From Allobosea sp. BK604 (GTDB taxonomy: Bacteria > Pseudomonadota > Alphaproteobacteria > Rhizobiales > Beijerinckiaceae), in the NCBI RefSeq assembly GCF_004341515.1, contig NZ_SLZF01000007.1:62001-126000 (forward strand): 64,000 bases of DNA, written 5' to 3'. How positions within the stretch are numbered: position 1 is the stretch's first letter; each line of letters starts with the position of its first letter. The position numbers and the translations under genes were made by a program. The notes beneath the pieces were generated by a model that was given only the letters and a program-made list of their open reading frames with translations, had not been told where the DNA came from and did not search any database. This document shows positions 17,162 to 24,875 of this stretch, piece by piece.

Positions 17162-17905
17162 TTGCCCGATCATGCGATGATGACCGCCGAGGAAAGCTTG
17201 TCGCGGGCGCAAGGTGTCATCCGTGGCATCATCGCCGCACGTGACGATCGCAACTCGCTGGTGACGCAGATCGCGATCGAGGTCGGCGCCGAGATCATCG
17301 AGGGTGTGATCCTGCCCGGGCACGATCTCAACTCGGTCGAGCTCGCCCGCCGCTACAAGACCAGCCGCACCCCGATCCGCGAGGCGCTGATGCTCCTCGA
17401 GAAGGAGGGGCTGGTCGATATCCCGCCGCGGCGGCGTCCGCGTGTCCTCGTCATGGATACCGGCACGATCCGCGAGATCTACCGGATCCGCGCGGCCATC
17501 CTCGAGCTCGTGGCCGGCGACGTGACCAAGAACGCCACGGACGATGAGCTGGCCGAGCTTGCCGGCACGGTCGCCGACATGGCGGCGGCCTGTGGCAATG
17601 ACGACCGCCGCGCCTATGTCTGGGCGAATATCGCCTTCCACGACATGAATCTCGCGGTCTCCAAGAACATGACGGCCAAGCGCCTGGTCGAGGCGCTGCT
17701 CCTGCGCACCTTCCCGCTGCGGCGTGTCTCGCTATCCCAGCCGGGGCGGCTGGCGGCTTCGCTCGACGACCATCAGCGCCTGATCAAGGCCTATCGCGAC
17801 CGCGACGCCAATCTCGCCGCCGCGCTGATCCGCTCCAACCATTTCAACGCGCTGCGCAATATCGAGCAGTCGGCAACATGGCGCGACCGCGCTGACCGCG
17901 ACTGA
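17162..17905 (+). CDS. GntR-family regulator with FCD ligand domain
   Basis: A 247-residue GntR regulator of the FadR (FCD) subfamily. The winged helix spans about residues 35-95 and includes LNSVELARRYKTSRTPIREALMLL with the GntR hallmark RTPIREAL. The C-terminal helical domain has the metal-binding-type pattern NIAFHDMN and DDHQRLIKAYRDRD followed by RSNHFNAL. A TTG start at 17162 is preferred because GAGGA lies six bases upstream; ATG 17177 is too far from it. It closes the catabolic cluster and probably binds the TGTCGACA sites. Confidence 0.88.
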   Translation: MPDHAMMTAEESLSRAQGVIRGIIAARDDRNSLVTQIAIEVGAEIIEGVILPGHDLNSVELARRYKTSRTPIREALMLLEKEGLVDIPPRRRPRVLVMDTGTIREIYRIRAAILELVAGDVTKNATDDELAELAGTVADMAAACGNDDRRAYVWANIAFHDMNLAVSKNMTAKRLVEALLLRTFPLRRVSLSQPGRLAASLDDHQRLIKAYRDRDANLAAALIRSNHFNALRNIEQSATWRDRADRD

Positions 17906-17916
17906 CAACTTGCCGG

Positions 17917-18342
17917 CTACATATGGACGTCGAAGGACTTGTCCATGATCACGACGCGGCTGTCGAACAGCCAGCGTCCGTCGACGCGGGTGAGGTCGCA
18001 GACATATTCGCCGGGCGAGAGCAGTTCCGTCACGCCTTCGCAGGTATAGAAGTCGAGCAGGTAGCAACGCGCCTTGGCCTTGTCGCCCTCGACCTCGGCC
18101 GTGACATTGCTGACCACATGACGGAACTGCGCCTTGCGCTCGCGCGTGACGCGCTCGGTCCGTTCGGCGAAATCGCGGATGCCGGCATGCCCCTCGAAGC
18201 GCCCGAGCACCGGGCTCTCGATGAAGGCGTTTTCGCTGAAGCAGCCGACGACGGCCTCGACATCGCAATGGTCGAGGCTCGTCGCATAGCGAATGAACAG
18301 GCTGTTGATCTCGAACCAGTCCTGAAGGGACGCTTGCTTCAT
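17917..18342 (-). CDS. SnoaL/NTF2-like protein
   Basis: A 141-residue protein of the NTF2/SnoaL fold (SnoaL_4 type). It shows FEINSLFIRYATSLDHCDVE, FIESPVLGRFEGHAGIRDFA, RHVVSNVTAEVEGDKAKARC and VDGRWLFDSRVV, all at expected spacing. Members include ring-hydroxylating dioxygenase small-subunit relatives, isomerases and cyclases. It is the last gene of the TRAP operon, 90 bases after dctP, and converges with the GntR gene. ATG 18342 follows a GGAAG site. Exact reaction unknown. Confidence 0.8.
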   Translation of the reverse strand: MKQASLQDWFEINSLFIRYATSLDHCDVEAVVGCFSENAFIESPVLGRFEGHAGIRDFAERTERVTRERKAQFRHVVSNVTAEVEGDKAKARCYLLDFYTCEGVTELLSPGEYVCDLTRVDGRWLFDSRVVIMDKSFDVHM

Positions 18343-18432
18343 CGAGGGTCTTCCGCGTTTGGCCGGGCGTAGTCGGGTCGGCATGGCGAGGGCGCCGGAA
18401 GCATGGCTTCCGACGCCCGCTCTTTCAGCTGA

Positions 18433-19479
18433 TCAGGCGCCCTGGAGCGCGGCGGCGCATTTGTCGAGCCAGGCCTTGCCGATCTTGCCCTCGAACTGGG
18501 CGCGGACCGGCTCGGTCGCCTGGACGAAAAGCTTCTTGTTCTCAGGCGTGATCTCGTTGACCTTGGCGACCTTCTCCAGCGTCGCACGCGCGCGCTCGAT
18601 ATCCTTGGGCTGCGCCTCCCATTGCCAGTCCATCGCCTTCTTCATGGCCTGGTTGATCATGGCCTGCTCTTCCGGCGCGAATTTCTTCCAGGTCGCCGGG
18701 CTGGTGGCGTTGAGGAAGAAGTCCATCGTATGCGCGTCGAGCGAGACATATTGCGCGACCTCGTACATCTTCTGGTCGACGACATCCGGCAGCGGATATT
18801 CGAAGCCGTCGACGACGCCCTGCTGCAGGGCGAGGTAGAGCTCGGACGGGTCCATCGCCACCGGGCTCGCGCCGAGCGCCTTGAAGGTCGCCATATAGAC
18901 CTCGCTGTTGATGACGCGCAGCTTCAGGCCCACCGTATCGGCCGGTTTCTGCACCGGGCGTGTGCGGTTGACGATGTGACGCGGCCCGAGCAGCCAGTAG
19001 CCGAAGACCTTGAGGCCGACGGCCTCGGTCATCTTCGAGATGTCGGAGCCGATCTCGCCCTCGAGCGCAGTGCGCAGCTTGGTCGGCGAGTCGATCATGT
19101 AGGGCAGCGTGAAGACGTCCATCGGCTTCACGAAGTTCGAATACCAGGCCGGCACGGCCATGCTGAAGTCGAGCGAGCCGGCCTGGACCGATTGCAGCAT
19201 CTCCGAGATCGGGCCGAGCTGCGAGCTCGGGAAGATCTGCAGCCTGTACTTGTTCGAGGAGAGTGCCGCGAGCTCATCGCCGAAGCGCTGGATCGCCTGA
19301 TGGTAGACGGTGTTGGCCGGGACCATATGGCCGAAGCGCAGGCGCACCGGCGACTGGCCGATGGCAGGTGAGGTGATGCCGAGCGCGCCGGCTGCTCCGG
19401 CCGCGCCTGCGGCCGCGGCGAGCTTCAGCGCGTCGCGCCGGCGGATACCCTTGGTCCGAGGCGTGGTCTTCTGAGTCAT
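18433..19479 (-). CDS. dctP: TRAP transporter substrate-binding protein (DctP family)
   Basis: A 348-residue periplasmic protein. Signal: RRRDALKLAAAAGAAGAAGALG with a twin-arginine motif, cleavage near SPAIGQ. The mature protein starts VRLRFGHMVPANTVYHQAI and includes SSQLGPISEMLQSVQAGSLDF, GLKLRVINSEVYMATFKALGA (the conserved Arg binding the ligand carboxylate) and ELYLALQQGVVDGFEYPLPD. The open frame extends over dctM, but ATG 19479 with GGGAGGAAACC upstream is the true start. Ligand is probably an organic or aromatic acid. Confidence 0.92.
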   Translation of the reverse strand: MTQKTTPRTKGIRRRDALKLAAAAGAAGAAGALGITSPAIGQSPVRLRFGHMVPANTVYHQAIQRFGDELAALSSNKYRLQIFPSSQLGPISEMLQSVQAGSLDFSMAVPAWYSNFVKPMDVFTLPYMIDSPTKLRTALEGEIGSDISKMTEAVGLKVFGYWLLGPRHIVNRTRPVQKPADTVGLKLRVINSEVYMATFKALGASPVAMDPSELYLALQQGVVDGFEYPLPDVVDQKMYEVAQYVSLDAHTMDFFLNATSPATWKKFAPEEQAMINQAMKKAMDWQWEAQPKDIERARATLEKVAKVNEITPENKKLFVQATEPVRAQFEGKIGKAWLDKCAAALQGA

Positions 19480-19574
19480 GGTTTCCTCCCAGGTTTTTGA
19501 GCCATTCATGACCGGAGGTCTGGAGCGGTCCGTTCCAGGCCTCCGGTGCGTCGTTCCCGGTTGCCCCGGGTTGT

Positions 19575-20861
19575 TCAGAATTTCAGCACGGCCGGCAGCC
19601 AGGTCGTCAGCGGCGGGAACAGGATCATCAGGACGACGACCAGGATCAGCCAGAAGACGAAGGGCAGGATCTCGAGCGAGAGCTTTTCGACCGAGATGTT
19701 CATCAGGCTCGAGGTCATGAACAGGATGACGCCGGCCGGTGGGTGGACGATGCCGACCATGCAGGCGATCACGAAGATGATGCCGAATTGCACGTCCGGC
19801 ACGCCGTACTGGGCGGCGATCGGCGCCAGCAGCGGCGCGACCGCGACCATGATCGGCACTGCGTCCATGACCATGCCGAGCACCAGCAGCGCGATCATGA
19901 CCAGGAACAGGAACACGGTCGGGCTGTCCGTGACCGAGGTCAGGAAATCGGCGAGCTGCTGGGTGACGCCGTCGAAGGCGAAGAGCCAGGAGATCAGCGC
20001 GCCGGTGGCGAGCAGCATGCCGACGACCGAGCTGATGATAGCGCTGTAGATGATCGCGTCGTAGATGTCCTTCAGCTTCAGCCGCGGCCGCGACAGGAAG
20101 CCGATGATCAGCGTGTAGACGACGCCGATGCCGGCCGACTCGGTCACGGTGAAGATGCCGCCGACGATGCCGCCGACGATCACGACCGGCAGGAACAGCA
20201 GCGGAATGACGGCGATCGTCTGCTTGACCAGTTCGCGGAAGGGCGGCCGCTCCAGCACCTTGCCGTAGTTGTGCTTCCGCGTCGTGTAGAAGGTCATGAC
20301 CAGGAAGCCGGCGGTGAAGAGCAGGCCGGGGATGATGGCTGCGATGAACAGCGCGCCCACCGAGACGTTGCCGACCGACATGGCGTAGATGATCATCGCC
20401 AGGCTGGGCGGGATGATCGGGCCGATGACGGCGGTCGCGGCGGTCAGCGCGGCGCTGTACATCACCGGATAGCCGGCGCGCACCATCAGCTGGATCTGGA
20501 CCCGGCCGGTCGAGGCGATGTCCGAGACCGCCGTGCCGCCGGCGCCGGCGAAGACCAGCGATTGCAGCACGTTGAGATAGGCCATGCCGCCGCGCCAGCG
20601 GCCGAGCAGCATCTGCAGCCAGACGACCATGCGTGGCAGCATATGCGCCCGGTCGGCCAGGATGCCGAGCATCGTGAAGAGCGGGATGGCGAGCAGCGGG
20701 AACGAGCCGAGCGACGAATAGAAGCGCCGCGTCAGGATGGTCGGCTCCATGTTCTCGAAGAAGAGCATGAAGGTCGAGGTCGCGAAGCCCATGCCGAACG
20801 CGACCGGCATGCCGATCAGGATGGTGAGCAGGAAGAGGATGCCGACGACGGGCAGCATCAT
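19575..20861 (-). CDS. dctM: TRAP transporter large permease (DctM family)
   Basis: A 428-residue membrane protein with about 12 hydrophobic segments. Family blocks are visible: FPLLAIPLFTMLGILADRA, GGTAVSDIASTG, GPIIPPSLAMIIYAMSVGNV and GIVHPPAGVILFMTSSL. It drives sodium-dependent uptake with DctQ and DctP. The ATGATG start overlaps the dctQ stop, giving translational coupling. Length is normal. Confidence 0.93.
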   Translation of the reverse strand: MMLPVVGILFLLTILIGMPVAFGMGFATSTFMLFFENMEPTILTRRFYSSLGSFPLLAIPLFTMLGILADRAHMLPRMVVWLQMLLGRWRGGMAYLNVLQSLVFAGAGGTAVSDIASTGRVQIQLMVRAGYPVMYSAALTAATAVIGPIIPPSLAMIIYAMSVGNVSVGALFIAAIIPGLLFTAGFLVMTFYTTRKHNYGKVLERPPFRELVKQTIAVIPLLFLPVVIVGGIVGGIFTVTESAGIGVVYTLIIGFLSRPRLKLKDIYDAIIYSAIISSVVGMLLATGALISWLFAFDGVTQQLADFLTSVTDSPTVFLFLVMIALLVLGMVMDAVPIMVAVAPLLAPIAAQYGVPDVQFGIIFVIACMVGIVHPPAGVILFMTSSLMNISVEKLSLEILPFVFWLILVVVLMILFPPLTTWLPAVLKF

Positions 20862-21448
20862 AGCGCGGCACTCCCGGTTGCGGGCATCGCGCGCCGGTCG
20901 AGCAGCATGAGCACGAGCTGGTGGTAGATCAGCAGCGCGAAGCCGACCGGGATCGCCAGGAAGCCCCAGACCAGGCTGAGATTGAGGGCAGGGTCCATCT
21001 GGCCGGCGGCCGGCCCGAGCGAGACGATGCCGCTCCACAACATCTCGGCGAAGAAGCCGAGCGCCAGGAACTGCCCGATGATGCGCACGGCCTTGCCGAT
21101 GCCCGTCGGCAGGCTCTTCACCAGCAGCTCGAAGCCGACATGGCCGCCCTGGCGTAGCGCGAGCCCCGCGCCGAGCAGGAAGAACCAGAGCAGCAGGAAT
21201 TTCGCCCCCGCGCTGACGAAGAACGAGGATGAGCCGAAGACGTAGCGCGAGACCACGTCATAGGCGATGAAGAAGGTGAACAGCACCCCGGCCGCGACCA
21301 GGATCCACTCGGTCGCCTTGATGATGATGAAGTCGATCCGGTAGAGCGCCGCGGGCAGGGCCGCGAATTGCTCGCCGATATGCATTTCCCAGGTCTTCTC
21401 GTCCGAGTCCCATGACTCGGCGTCGTCGTTTCTTGCGACGTCCGGCAT
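20858..21448 (-). CDS. dctQ: TRAP transporter small permease (DctQ family)
   Basis: A 196-residue protein with four hydrophobic segments: AATEWILVAAGVLFTF-like near residue 50, FLLLWFFLLGAGLALRQGGHVGFELL, IGQFLALGFFAEMLWSGIVSLG, and SLVWGFLAIPVGFALLIYHQL. ATG 21448 is chosen over the further upstream open frame because TTGGGAGGAAGC precedes it. The N-terminal 40 residues are polar and longer than usual. It is the first gene of the TRAP operon, downstream of AT-rich operators. Confidence 0.88.
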   Translation of the reverse strand: MPDVARNDDAESWDSDEKTWEMHIGEQFAALPAALYRIDFIIIKATEWILVAAGVLFTFFIAYDVVSRYVFGSSSFFVSAGAKFLLLWFFLLGAGLALRQGGHVGFELLVKSLPTGIGKAVRIIGQFLALGFFAEMLWSGIVSLGPAAGQMDPALNLSLVWGFLAIPVGFALLIYHQLVLMLLDRRAMPATGSAAL

Positions 21449-21632
21449 GCTTCCTCCCAAAGCTCTTCTGATTCTTGTCGTTGCCAGGCTGCGGCCTGCG
21501 GTTGGAGCATCCGCTCCTGCCATCTCCCTTCGTCGCGCTTCTTTTTGAGGCGTCGCCGCCATGTCGCGAGTGCACCAATTCAGGCGCCTTGGCCTCGACG
21601 ACTAACCCAAACAAGCAGGGCGCACAACGCTT

Positions 21633-21650
21633 TTTATTGATCTATAATTA
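21633..21650. promoter_or_regulatory. AT-rich operator, copy A (TRAP operon side)
   Basis: TTTATTGATCTATAATTA, 185 bases before dctQ. The same 18-mer occurs with two changes in reverse orientation at 23366-23383 and with three changes at 21767-21784. Recurrence in front of all three transcription units of this cluster suggests a shared regulator, most likely the TetR protein at 24876. Confidence 0.6.
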
Positions 21651-21740
21651 GGAAGTGAGGGGGCTGAGGGTTTTTCCTATCATCTTGATAGGCATAAGTT
21701 TTTATGGCGCCTTCATTTGCGTTTCCCCGACGCTCGGCGG

Positions 21741-21788
21741 TTGACACGGTCTTCTGACGGCTCTTATTTATATATCTAAAATTAAGAG
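21741..21788 (+). promoter_or_regulatory. Promoter with overlapping operator, copy B (aldolase side)
   Basis: A -35 box TTGACA at 21741-21746 and a -10-like TATTTA at 21765-21770 are 18 bases apart and point to the aldolase operon. The operator TTTATATATCTAAAATTA (21767-21784) overlaps the -10, and hexamers CTCTTA (21761-21766) and TAAGAG (21783-21788) flank it as an inverted repeat. Bound protein would block polymerase. Confidence 0.6.
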
Positions 21789-22094
21789 ACGAAACCCGTC
21801 GAAAGCCGACCGATGGACCGAGCCTGGGCCGAGCGCCGCGGCGGTCTCACAGCCGGCTGAGGCGAGGTTCGCTCGGGAGGAATGTCTTGGCCCTTGCCGC
21901 AACGATATGCGGAACGGTCGTTGCCGGTGACGGCCGCGATCGTCTGCCGCTCGACCATTTCAGAAACCTGCGCCGCCGAAGGGGCCGGGACCGCGCCTCG
22001 TCGCCTTCACGCCAGGCTGTCGGTGCCGCGCGCCGCGCTCCTGCCGTCCAGCTCGACCCGCAAACCTGATCCGCTCGCAACAGAGGCCAACAGA

Positions 22095-22886
22095 ATGCCC
22101 GGAATCTTCCCTCGCAATAACGTCAAGGACAAGCTCGCCAGGGACGAGGTCGTCACGTCGATGACTGTCCGGCTGGTCGACCGGCCGGCCATCGCGACGC
22201 TGGCGGCCGCCGCCGGCTATGACACGATCTATGTCGATCTCGAGCACAGCCCGCTGTCGCTGCAGGCGACGAGTGATATCTGCATCGCCGCGATGGCTGC
22301 GGGCATCACGCCATTCGTGCGGGTGCCGAACGTCTCCTCCGTGGTGTCGCGGATTCTCGACGGTGGCGCGCTCGGCATCATCGCCCCGCATGTCGAGAGC
22401 GCGGCCGCGGCGCAGGAGGTCGTCGATCTCGTGAAGTTCGCGCCCTGCGGTCATCGTTCCGAGGGCGGGCCGATGCCGCATTTCGGTTATCGCAACCCCT
22501 CCGTCGCCGAGACGCGCAGCATTTTCAACGAGACGACCAGTGTCGTGATCATGGTCGAATCCGGGGCGGCGCTGGAGCGGCTCGACGAGATCGCCGCGGT
22601 TCCCGGTGTCGACCTGCTCTTCATCGGCAGCAACGACCTGTGCAGCGATCTCGGTATTGCCGGTGATTTTGATCACCCGCGCCTGCGCGAGGCGTTCGAG
22701 CACACGATCTCCGTCAGTCGCAAGCATGGCAAACATGCCGGCATCGGCGGTCTCGCCGGCCGGCACGATCTTATCGCCGATTTCGTCGCCAAGGGCGCGC
22801 GCTACGTCTCGGTCGGTGCCGATCTCTCCTTCCTCGCGGCCGAGGCAAAGCGCTCGGCCGAATTCGTCCAGGGCCTTGCCCGCTGA
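22095..22886 (+). CDS. HpcH/HpaI-type class II aldolase
   Basis: A 263-residue metal-dependent aldolase of the HpcH/HpaI/GarL family, which cleaves 4-hydroxy-2-oxo acids to pyruvate and an aldehyde. Diagnostic residues are DLEHSPLS (general base His), PFVRVP (Arg binding pyruvate), IMVESGAALE (metal Glu) and FIGSNDLCSDLG (metal Asp). ATG 22095 is chosen because the family-like start FPRNNVKDKLARDEVV follows it; the open frame begins earlier. It is the first gene after an operator-overlapped promoter and precedes the SnoaL-like gene by 21 bases. Likely the carbon-carbon cleavage step of the pathway. Confidence 0.87.
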   Translation: MPGIFPRNNVKDKLARDEVVTSMTVRLVDRPAIATLAAAAGYDTIYVDLEHSPLSLQATSDICIAAMAAGITPFVRVPNVSSVVSRILDGGALGIIAPHVESAAAAQEVVDLVKFAPCGHRSEGGPMPHFGYRNPSVAETRSIFNETTSVVIMVESGAALERLDEIAAVPGVDLLFIGSNDLCSDLGIAGDFDHPRLREAFEHTISVSRKHGKHAGIGGLAGRHDLIADFVAKGARYVSVGADLSFLAAEAKRSAEFVQGLAR

Positions 22887-22907
22887 CCATCCCGGAGACC
22901 AGCAGAC

Positions 22908-23297
22908 ATGTCGCAGAACAGCAGCGAGGTAGGCGCCGTCAGGGCCGCGGAAAGAGCGCTTTACGACGCGATGATCGCGGTCGATCTCGGCGCGCTCGAA
23001 GAGATTCTCAGCGCCGATCTCAGCTATATCCACTCCACCGCCGTGGCTGAGGGCAAGGCCGAGTATCTCGAGCGCGTGAAGGCGCGGCATTACGATTACA
23101 GCTCCATCGAAAGCCGGGACGTCACCATCCGCATCCGTGACGATCTGGCCGTGATGGACGGTACGCTCGACATGGGCGTGGCCACCGCCGGTGGCCCGGA
23201 CCTGATGATGAAGCTGCTCTTCGTGCTGATCTGGACGAAGCAGGACGGACGCTGGCGCCTGTCGCTCAGGCAATCGACCAATGCCGGTGCGGTCTGA
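22908..23297 (+). CDS. NTF2-like (DUF4440/SnoaL) protein
   Basis: A 129-residue NTF2-fold protein: AVRAAERALYDAMIAVDLGALEEIL opens the cone, followed by LSYIHSTAVAEGKAEYLERV and the C-terminal WTKQDGRWRLSLRQST. This differs in detail from the SnoaL_4-like protein at 17917. GGAG precedes the start. It is co-transcribed with the aldolase. Possible isomerase or dehydratase of the same pathway; no catalytic assignment is possible by eye. Confidence 0.78.
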   Translation: MSQNSSEVGAVRAAERALYDAMIAVDLGALEEILSADLSYIHSTAVAEGKAEYLERVKARHYDYSSIESRDVTIRIRDDLAVMDGTLDMGVATAGGPDLMMKLLFVLIWTKQDGRWRLSLRQSTNAGAV

Positions 23298-23350
23298 GCG
23301 GGGAGGGCGCCGCGCTGTCCCGCACAGCGCGGCGGCCCGCGAGGGCCTGC

Positions 23351-23384
23351 TTGACATGGTCGATTTATTTGTAGATCAATAAAT
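23351..23384 (+). promoter_or_regulatory. Promoter with AT-rich operator, copy C
   Basis: A -35 box TTGACA (23351-23356) is followed by an inverted repeat ATTTATT (23363-23369) and AATAAAT (23378-23384) with an eight-base spacer. On the minus strand it contains TTTATTGATCTACAAATA, 16 of 18 bases identical to copy A. It would control the genes from 23503. It lies where a -10 box is expected, so repression is the simplest model. Confidence 0.6.
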
Positions 23385-23502
23385 AAGTGATTTCCCTATT
23401 TTGATCAGCTACTTGCGATCAATTTCGGCCGCGCGTGCCGCTGCCTGGCGGAAACGATCAGCAAGGACCTGGCCTGAAGGCCATGGCATGGGAGGATGAG
23501 CC

Positions 23503-23841
23503 GTGAGCACGCCGAATGGACGTGGCTTGATGATCGCGATGATCGATGTCGAGCCGGAATGGGAGGAGGAGTTCAACCGCTGGTATGACGAGGAGCATTT
23601 TCCCGATCGGGTGAATTGCCCCGGCTTCCTCAGCGGCCGGCGCTTCGTCGCTGTCGACGGCTCGCCGAAATATCTCGCGGTCTACGAACTCGAGAGCCCC
23701 GAGGTGATGCAGTCCGAAGCCTACAAGAAGATTTCGCAACAATCGCCCTGGACCAAGCGCATCCACGAGCACCTGACCAGCGTCAAGCGCAACGTCTATG
23801 TCGAGATCACGCCGAAACCGAAGACCGCCAAGGCTGAGTGA
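23503..23841 (+). CDS. Dimeric alpha/beta-barrel (EthD-like) protein, single-domain form
   Basis: A 112-residue protein starting at GTG behind GGGAGGATGAGCC. It has FNRWYDEEHFPDRV, CPGFLSGRRFV, YLAVYELESPEV and PWTKRIHEH, collinear with the first domain of the protein at 14441. The ferredoxin-like pattern matches EthD/ABM-type dimeric barrels. It is followed by the LigI-like amidohydrolase after about 50 bases. Function unknown; the WYDxEHxPxR motif is a candidate active or ligand site because it is kept in both paralogues. Confidence 0.7.
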   Translation: MSTPNGRGLMIAMIDVEPEWEEEFNRWYDEEHFPDRVNCPGFLSGRRFVAVDGSPKYLAVYELESPEVMQSEAYKKISQQSPWTKRIHEHLTSVKRNVYVEITPKPKTAKAE

Positions 23842-23892
23842 GCCGAAGAGCGCTCGCCACAGACCTTGCGGCACAAGATCGGAACTCCAGCC

Positions 23893-24759
23893 ATGAATCT
23901 CTGCCAGCCACCGCGTGCCGTCACGCGGCGTCCGACCCTCATTGCCCCGGCCGGGACCTGCGACAGCCACTGCCACATCATCGGGCCGGCGACGCGCTAT
24001 CCCGTTTCGCCCAACCGCAGCTTCACGGCGCCCGACGCCCTGGTCGACGACTATCTGCGCATGGCCGGAACGCTCGGCATCGAGCGCATGATCATCGTCC
24101 AGCCGAGCTTCTACGGCGCCGATAATTGCTGCACGGTCGACGCTATCGCCGCGCTCGGGCAGCACAGGGCGCGTGGCGTCGCCATGGTCGAGCCCACCAT
24201 CTCCGAGAACGCGCTCGCGGCGCTCGATGCGGGGGGCATCCGCGCCGCCCGCTTCATCACCACCGCCGGCGGCGGCGCCTCGATCGCCGATCTCGAGACC
24301 GTTGCCCGCAAGATCAAGCCCTTCGGTTGGCATGTCGAACTCTATGTGCCGCCGGCCTCCTGGCCCGAGATTCTGCCCGTGCTCGACCGGCTGCCGGTCC
24401 CGGCCGTGCTCGACCATATGGCCGCGCTCAGCGCCGATCCGGCCCGGAACGACCCGGCCGTGGTCAAGGCGATCCTGCGCCTGCTCGACGCCGAGAAGGC
24501 CTGGGTCAAGCTCTGCGGCTACCGCGCATCAGTCGCCGGTCACCCCTATGCCGACGTCGTCGGCCTGGCGAAATCGCTGATTGCTCATGCGCCGAGCCGC
24601 TGCGTCTGGGGCACCGACTGGCCGCATACCAACATCACCGGCCACATGCCGGATGATGGCGACCTGCTCGACCTGATGCTCGATTGGGAGCCGGGTGAGG
24701 CGGTCCGCAAGGCGATCCTGGCGGATAATCCTGCTCGGCTCTACGGCTTCGAGGACTGA
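23893..24759 (+). CDS. LigI-like amidohydrolase (TIM-barrel metal-dependent hydrolase)
   Basis: A 288-residue amidohydrolase of the group that includes 2-pyrone-4,6-dicarboxylate lactonase (LigI). The strand-1 HxH motif is GTCDSHCHIIGP, a strand-4 region reads GIRAARFITTAGGG, a later strand has AVLDHMAAL, VKLCGYRAS matches the LigI KLxG segment, and the strand-8 Asp is in CVWGTDWPHTN. ATG 23893 is used; an in-frame TTG at 23866 is possible. It probably hydrolyses a lactone or pyrone in the same pathway as the aldolase. Substrate not provable from sequence. Confidence 0.85.
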   Translation: MNLCQPPRAVTRRPTLIAPAGTCDSHCHIIGPATRYPVSPNRSFTAPDALVDDYLRMAGTLGIERMIIVQPSFYGADNCCTVDAIAALGQHRARGVAMVEPTISENALAALDAGGIRAARFITTAGGGASIADLETVARKIKPFGWHVELYVPPASWPEILPVLDRLPVPAVLDHMAALSADPARNDPAVVKAILRLLDAEKAWVKLCGYRASVAGHPYADVVGLAKSLIAHAPSRCVWGTDWPHTNITGHMPDDGDLLDLMLDWEPGEAVRKAILADNPARLYGFED

Positions 24760-24875
24760 ACCGAAGCGGCCGAGCGAAACCCCTTCCGGCAAGCATTCCG
24801 TGTCCGGATTTGCTTGACTCGCGGATGGGGATACTCAATTCCGGCGGATCGTCGCGGCAGGCTGAAAGAGGCTGG

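Larger units (their letters stand above)
21449..22094. other. Divergent promoter region between TRAP and aldolase operons
   Basis: About 650 bases between the outward-facing dctQ and aldolase genes. AT-rich stretches at about 21630-21720 and 21760-21790 stand out and hold operator copies described separately. Short frames such as one starting TTG 21887 behind GGGAGGA show no protein-like sequence. Confidence 0.5.

Noticed and set aside
18433-20871. An open frame of about 810 codons spanning dctP and most of dctM in the dctP frame
   Set aside because: Only the last 348 codons code for a recognisable protein with signal peptide and ribosome binding site; the upstream part is Arg/His/Pro-rich and lies over the true dctM gene.
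21887-22069. A 60-codon frame starting TTG behind GGGAGGA before the aldolase
   Set aside because: The ribosome binding site is attractive, but the translation is Arg-rich and random-looking and the frame overlaps the upstream extension of the aldolase frame.
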